This document shows positions 6,194 to 8,649 of a stretch of DNA of 8,649 bases, piece after piece. A model generated the notes under the pieces. That model was not told where the DNA came from. It saw only the letters and a program-made list of their open reading frames with translations, and ran no database searches. Positions within the stretch are counted from its first letter, which is position 1. Every line of letters begins with the position of its first letter. The position numbers were made by a program, and so were the translations under genes. This DNA comes from Lachnospiraceae bacterium UBA3774 (GTDB lineage Bacteria; Bacillota; Clostridia; Lachnospirales; Lachnospiraceae). Location of the stretch: positions 1 through 8,649 of the forward strand of contig DFFO01000086.1 of assembly GCA_002369255.1 (NCBI GenBank). Direction: 5' to 3'.

Positions 6194-6769
6194 TTATACG
6201 AGTTTGCAAAGTCTCCTGTAACTTTCCGCAACAGGCAGACCCATTACGGTATAAAAATCTCCGTTGATACGCTTTACCAGCACGGATCCAAAGCCCTGTA
6301 TCCCGTACGCTCCCGCTTTGTCGGAATACTCGCCTTTATCTAAATACTCATTTATTTCCCCCTCGGACAATTCGAAAAATTCCACCTCGGTCATGCTTGT
6401 AAAGCTTTCCGTCGCGTCGCTTGTTTTTATCGCAACGGCGGTATAAACCCGGTGAATTCGCCCCGAAAGCTCTTTGAGCATTTTGAATGCTTCTTTTCTG
6501 TCAGACGGCTTTCCGTATATTTTTCCGTCAAGCACGACGATAGTGTCCGAAGCAAGTATCGGACGGCCGTCTGCAGGCGCTGCGGCAGTCTGTGCTTTTT
6601 GCCTTGCAAGATATTCGGCGGTTTTTTCCGGAGAAAGATCCGCAGGCGGTTTTTCTTCGGCCGCATGGCAGACGCACTCATAGCTTATTCCCACGGAAGA
6701 AAGCAATTCCTTTCTGCGCGGAGATTCAGATGCAAGATATACAAATATTTTTTTATCAAACAGGCTCAC
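6194..6769 (-). CDS. maf: Maf family nucleoside triphosphate pyrophosphatase
   Basis: A cytoplasmic house-cleaning enzyme of 191 residues (typical Maf length) that hydrolyses non-canonical or pyrimidine NTPs to NMP plus pyrophosphate. Motifs in order: YLASESPRRKELL (11-23) with the S-x-S-P-R-R nucleotide-binding loop; SDTIVVLDGKIYGKP (74-88) with catalytic-base candidate D75; SGRIHRVYTAV (102-112); DKAGAYGIQG (150-159); and INGDFYTVMGLPV (168-180). The KAGAYGIQG form points to the dTTP/UTP-type (YhdE-like) subfamily rather than the m7GTP-type YceF; this is inference from the motif. The start is taken as GTG at 6769 because AAAGGAG (6777-6783) lies 7 bases upstream of it; a TTG two codons earlier is only one base from the GGAG. 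It overlaps the end of the transferase gene by 14 bases and is the last gene of its cluster. Confidence 0.95.
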   Translation of the reverse strand: MSLFDKKIFVYLASESPRRKELLSSVGISYECVCHAAEEKPPADLSPEKTAEYLARQKAQTAAAPADGRPILASDTIVVLDGKIYGKPSDRKEAFKMLKELSGRIHRVYTAVAIKTSDATESFTSMTEVEFFELSEGEINEYLDKGEYSDKAGAYGIQGFGSVLVKRINGDFYTVMGLPVAESYRRLCKLV

Positions 6770-7445
6770 TTTCAAACTCCTTTATCATCAAAACCGGACA
6801 GTCTCCTTCTTTTTTGTCGGCAATGCAGCACGAAAAGCAATATCCCGGGAAGTCGTCAAATTCAAAAAAATCATATCGGCCGCTGTCACGGTCGCTTTTA
6901 AAACTGTATCCGCCGCCTTTTTCAGGAAGGATCGAAAAGCTTCTTTGAGAAGCAAAAAGACTTTTTCCTTCTGCTTTTACGTAGCTTTCTTTCAGCGTCC
7001 AGACGCGGAAAAAACGGCGGGTACGTTCATCCTCTCCCGCTGCCTCAAGGACAAAAGTTTTTTCCTCTTCGCCAAAAAATCTGTCGGCGATTTTTAACAG
7101 ATCGCCTTTTCTGATCTTTTCTATATCACAGCCTACCGGCGTATCGCAGATAGCGCAGATAGCCATGCTCCCGGAATGAGACAGATTAAAATGAAAATCT
7201 GCGTTTTCAAAAAAAGGTTTGCCGTTTTCGCCGTAACAGACGGCTTCATGGGCAAAACTGCCCATACCCGATTCTTTTATTGCAAAATCAAGAAGCGCGC
7301 CGGCGCCGAGGGACAGTCTTTTGTCCGCGGCAAGACGGCACGCGTCTGTTTTTTCTTTTCTGTACGCGGAAAGCCTCTGATAATAAGCGTCAAAAAGCCT
7401 GATGTCGGAAAAAACATCCGTGTCGGCCGCGTACAATTTTATCAT
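6756..7445 (-). CDS. Sfp-type 4'-phosphopantetheinyl transferase
   Basis: A 229-residue enzyme that moves the phosphopantetheine arm of CoA onto a serine of acyl or peptidyl carrier proteins. It has the Sfp/EntD/Lys5-type size and motifs: a basic KRLSLGAGALL segment (42-52), GENGKPFF (72-79), FNLSHSG (86-92), the metal-binding VGCDIE (104-109, D107 and E109), and the WTLKESYVKAEGKS block (149-162) with E153 and K157. All key residues are present. The longer length and pseudo-dimeric layout distinguish it from AcpS (about 120 residues). The ATG shares one base with the HAD gene stop (TAATG) and has GGGAG (7453-7457) 7 bases upstream, so translation is probably coupled. No carrier protein, NRPS or PKS gene is in the window, so its acceptor is unknown. 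The C-terminal region (about 165-229) is divergent and rich in acidic and aromatic residues. Confidence 0.93.
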   Translation of the reverse strand: MIKLYAADTDVFSDIRLFDAYYQRLSAYRKEKTDACRLAADKRLSLGAGALLDFAIKESGMGSFAHEAVCYGENGKPFFENADFHFNLSHSGSMAICAICDTPVGCDIEKIRKGDLLKIADRFFGEEEKTFVLEAAGEDERTRRFFRVWTLKESYVKAEGKSLFASQRSFSILPEKGGGYSFKSDRDSGRYDFFEFDDFPGYCFSCCIADKKEGDCPVLMIKEFESEPV

Positions 7446-8116
7446 TATCTTTCTCCCGCCTTTTCAAGCTCTGCGATTTTTTGCGCGATCTGCGAAACCG
7501 AGGAGACAAAATGCTTTGCCCCGGCGCCGCAAAGTTCTTCCATGCCGCCGTAACCGTAGAGCGCGCCAAGAAAATCAAGTCCGTTTTCTATTGCGCCATA
7601 AACGTCCTGGTCTCTGTCGCCGATCATCAAAATGTCCGACCTGTCGCATAGTCCGAGCTGCTTTATGGTATGCGCTATGACGTCCTTTTTCTTTCCTATG
7701 CTCCCGTCCAAAGTCGCCGCGCCAACATAGTCGAAATAATCCAAAAGATCGAAATGCTTTAATATATCCACGGTTATCTCATAGGGCTTGGAAGTGGCAA
7801 TGACCATCCGTCTTCCCTGGGCTTTAAGCGTTTCGAGCATTTCAAAAACTCCGTCATATACGCTGTTTTCGTAGGCGCCTTTTCTGAGGTAATAGTCGCG
7901 GTATTCGTCCACCAGTTCCCAGGCGCGTTTCTCGCTTACGCCGTAGTATTCCTGAAACGAGTCTTCAAGAGGCGGACCTATGAATTTGAACAGAGCGTCT
8001 CTATCCGGAACAGCAAGACCGCCTTTTTTCATAGCATATATGCAGGCGTTAAGTATCCCCTGCGCCGAATCGTTCAGCGTTCCGTCAAGGTCGAAAAAAA
8101 TATATCCGTAAATCAT
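7445..8116 (-). CDS. HAD-superfamily phosphatase (phosphoglycolate phosphatase / 5'-nucleotidase-like)
   Basis: A 223-residue cytoplasmic phosphatase of HAD subfamily I. Motif I is FFDLDGTL (7-14) with nucleophile D9 and acid/base D11. A helical cap (about 18-85) carries KFIGPPLEDSF (44-54), typical of a clostridial/5'-nucleotidase-like group related to phosphoglycolate phosphatase. Motif II is VIATSKP (105-111, T108 or S109), motif III the lysine cluster KKK (142-144), and motif IV IGDRDQD (165-171) with D167 and D171. All catalytic residues are present. The substrate cannot be read from sequence; phosphoglycolate or nucleoside monophosphates are plausible. The ATG overlaps the stop of the upstream binding-protein gene (ATGA, 4 bases) and no GGAG-like site is visible in the 23 bases before it, so it probably depends on coupled re-initiation. 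It overlaps the transferase gene by one base. Confidence 0.93.
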   Translation of the reverse strand: MIYGYIFFDLDGTLNDSAQGILNACIYAMKKGGLAVPDRDALFKFIGPPLEDSFQEYYGVSEKRAWELVDEYRDYYLRKGAYENSVYDGVFEMLETLKAQGRRMVIATSKPYEITVDILKHFDLLDYFDYVGAATLDGSIGKKKDVIAHTIKQLGLCDRSDILMIGDRDQDVYGAIENGLDFLGALYGYGGMEELCGAGAKHFVSSVSQIAQKIAELEKAGER

Positions 8117-8649
8117 TGAGGCTTTGTCATATCAGCGCCGAAGAACCGCTCCGAAAGCTCCGCAAGTTTCCCTTCCTGCGCAAGTTCCGAGATGGCTTTG
8201 TTCACAGCGTCAATAAGAGAGGAGTCCTCTCCTTTTCTGAAAGGAAAGCTTACCAGCGAGGCGTCGTCGGTCAGTGCAGCTATGCGGATGTTTGCGTCCG
8301 GATGCTGAGAGAGATAATCATAATAAGTAACCTCAGCATTGAGCGTCGCGTCAACGCGGCCTGCAAGAAGCAGTTCTATGGTCTGGTTCAGATCGTCAAC
8401 TCCGGTCGCGGTCGCTCCGTAGCTTTCGGCAAGCTTTGCATACGTGCTTGAAATGGTATTTGCAGTCGTCTTGCCGTTAAGATCCTCAAATGAGTTTATA
8501 TCCGTATTGTCTCCGCTGACGATAATAGCCGTGCGGATGTACAGATAAGGGTCTGAAAAATCATATTTTTCGGAACGCTCGTCAGTGATCTCGACGCCGT
8601 TTGCCATGGTATCGTAGCGTCCCGCGTCCACTCCCGCAAGAAGGCCGTC
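8113..8649 (-). CDS. Amino-acid ABC transporter substrate-binding protein (SBP_bac_3 family), C-terminal part
   Basis: The last 178 residues of a periplasmic-binding-protein-like receptor; the start and any lipoprotein signal lie beyond the right edge. The visible part begins DGLLAGVDAGRYDTMANG, then VEITDERSEKYDFSDPY, the family-3 pattern (Leu-x-x-Gly-x-x-D ... IT-x-ER ... FS-PY) at the hinge. The second lobe has a DLNGKTTANTISSTYA segment, where family members contact ligand carboxylates, and a GRVDATLNAEVTYYDYL segment containing the usual ligand-binding Asp. It ends in a helix pair plus GKLAELSERFFG, the standard C-terminus. A GTG inside the frame at 8631 is not a real start because homology continues upstream to the edge. 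The ligand is probably a polar amino acid or cystine-like; this is a weak inference. It is followed by a phosphatase gene rather than permease or ATPase genes, so its partners must be upstream, off-window, or elsewhere. Confidence 0.9.
   Translation of the reverse strand, partial: DGLLAGVDAGRYDTMANGVEITDERSEKYDFSDPYLYIRTAIIVSGDNTDINSFEDLNGKTTANTISSTYAKLAESYGATATGVDDLNQTIELLLAGRVDATLNAEVTYYDYLSQHPDANIRIAALTDDASLVSFPFRKGEDSSLIDAVNKAISELAQEGKLAELSERFFGADMTKPQ

Overview
The window looks like ordinary chromosomal DNA from an anaerobic low-to-mid GC Firmicute, most likely a gut-type Clostridia (Lachnospiraceae or Oscillospiraceae-like). The reasons are AGGAGG ribosome binding sites, consensus sigma-A promoters, a clostridial 2[4Fe-4S] ferredoxin, and a Firmicutes-style BMP-family (nupNOPQ/yufNOPQ-like) transporter operon. 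No phage, insertion sequence, CRISPR array, tRNA or rRNA is visible.

Left block (1-5019, minus strand): an ABC transporter operon of the Bmp/PnrA nucleoside type. Reading from its promoter near 4900 it runs: lipoprotein binding protein, then an intergenic RNA-structure region (3541-3640), then a double-domain ATPase, permease 1 and permease 2 (cut by the left edge). The last three genes are tightly coupled, and at both junctions the Lys-Glu-Ala codons at the end of one gene serve as the ribosome binding site for the next. The likely job is uptake of purine or other nucleosides.

Centre (4979-6188, plus strand): a divergently transcribed FIST-like cytoplasmic protein with nine cysteines, followed by a 56-residue ferredoxin with its own strong promoter and ending at a very strong hairpin terminator. 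No obvious terminator lies between the two genes, so they may also be partly co-transcribed.

Right block (6194-8649, minus strand, convergent with the ferredoxin): a four-gene overlapping cluster. In transcription order it is the C-terminal part of an amino-acid ABC binding protein (cut by the right edge), a HAD phosphatase, an Sfp-type 4'-phosphopantetheinyl transferase and a Maf nucleotide pyrophosphatase. The overlaps (4, 1 and 14 bases) point to one translationally coupled transcript.

Nothing here clearly forms a new system. The points most worth a second look are the FIST-ferredoxin pair, the tiled alternative hairpins between the binding protein and ATPase genes, the dyad-rich promoter of the transporter operon, and the unusual SBP-HAD-PPTase-Maf gene combination.
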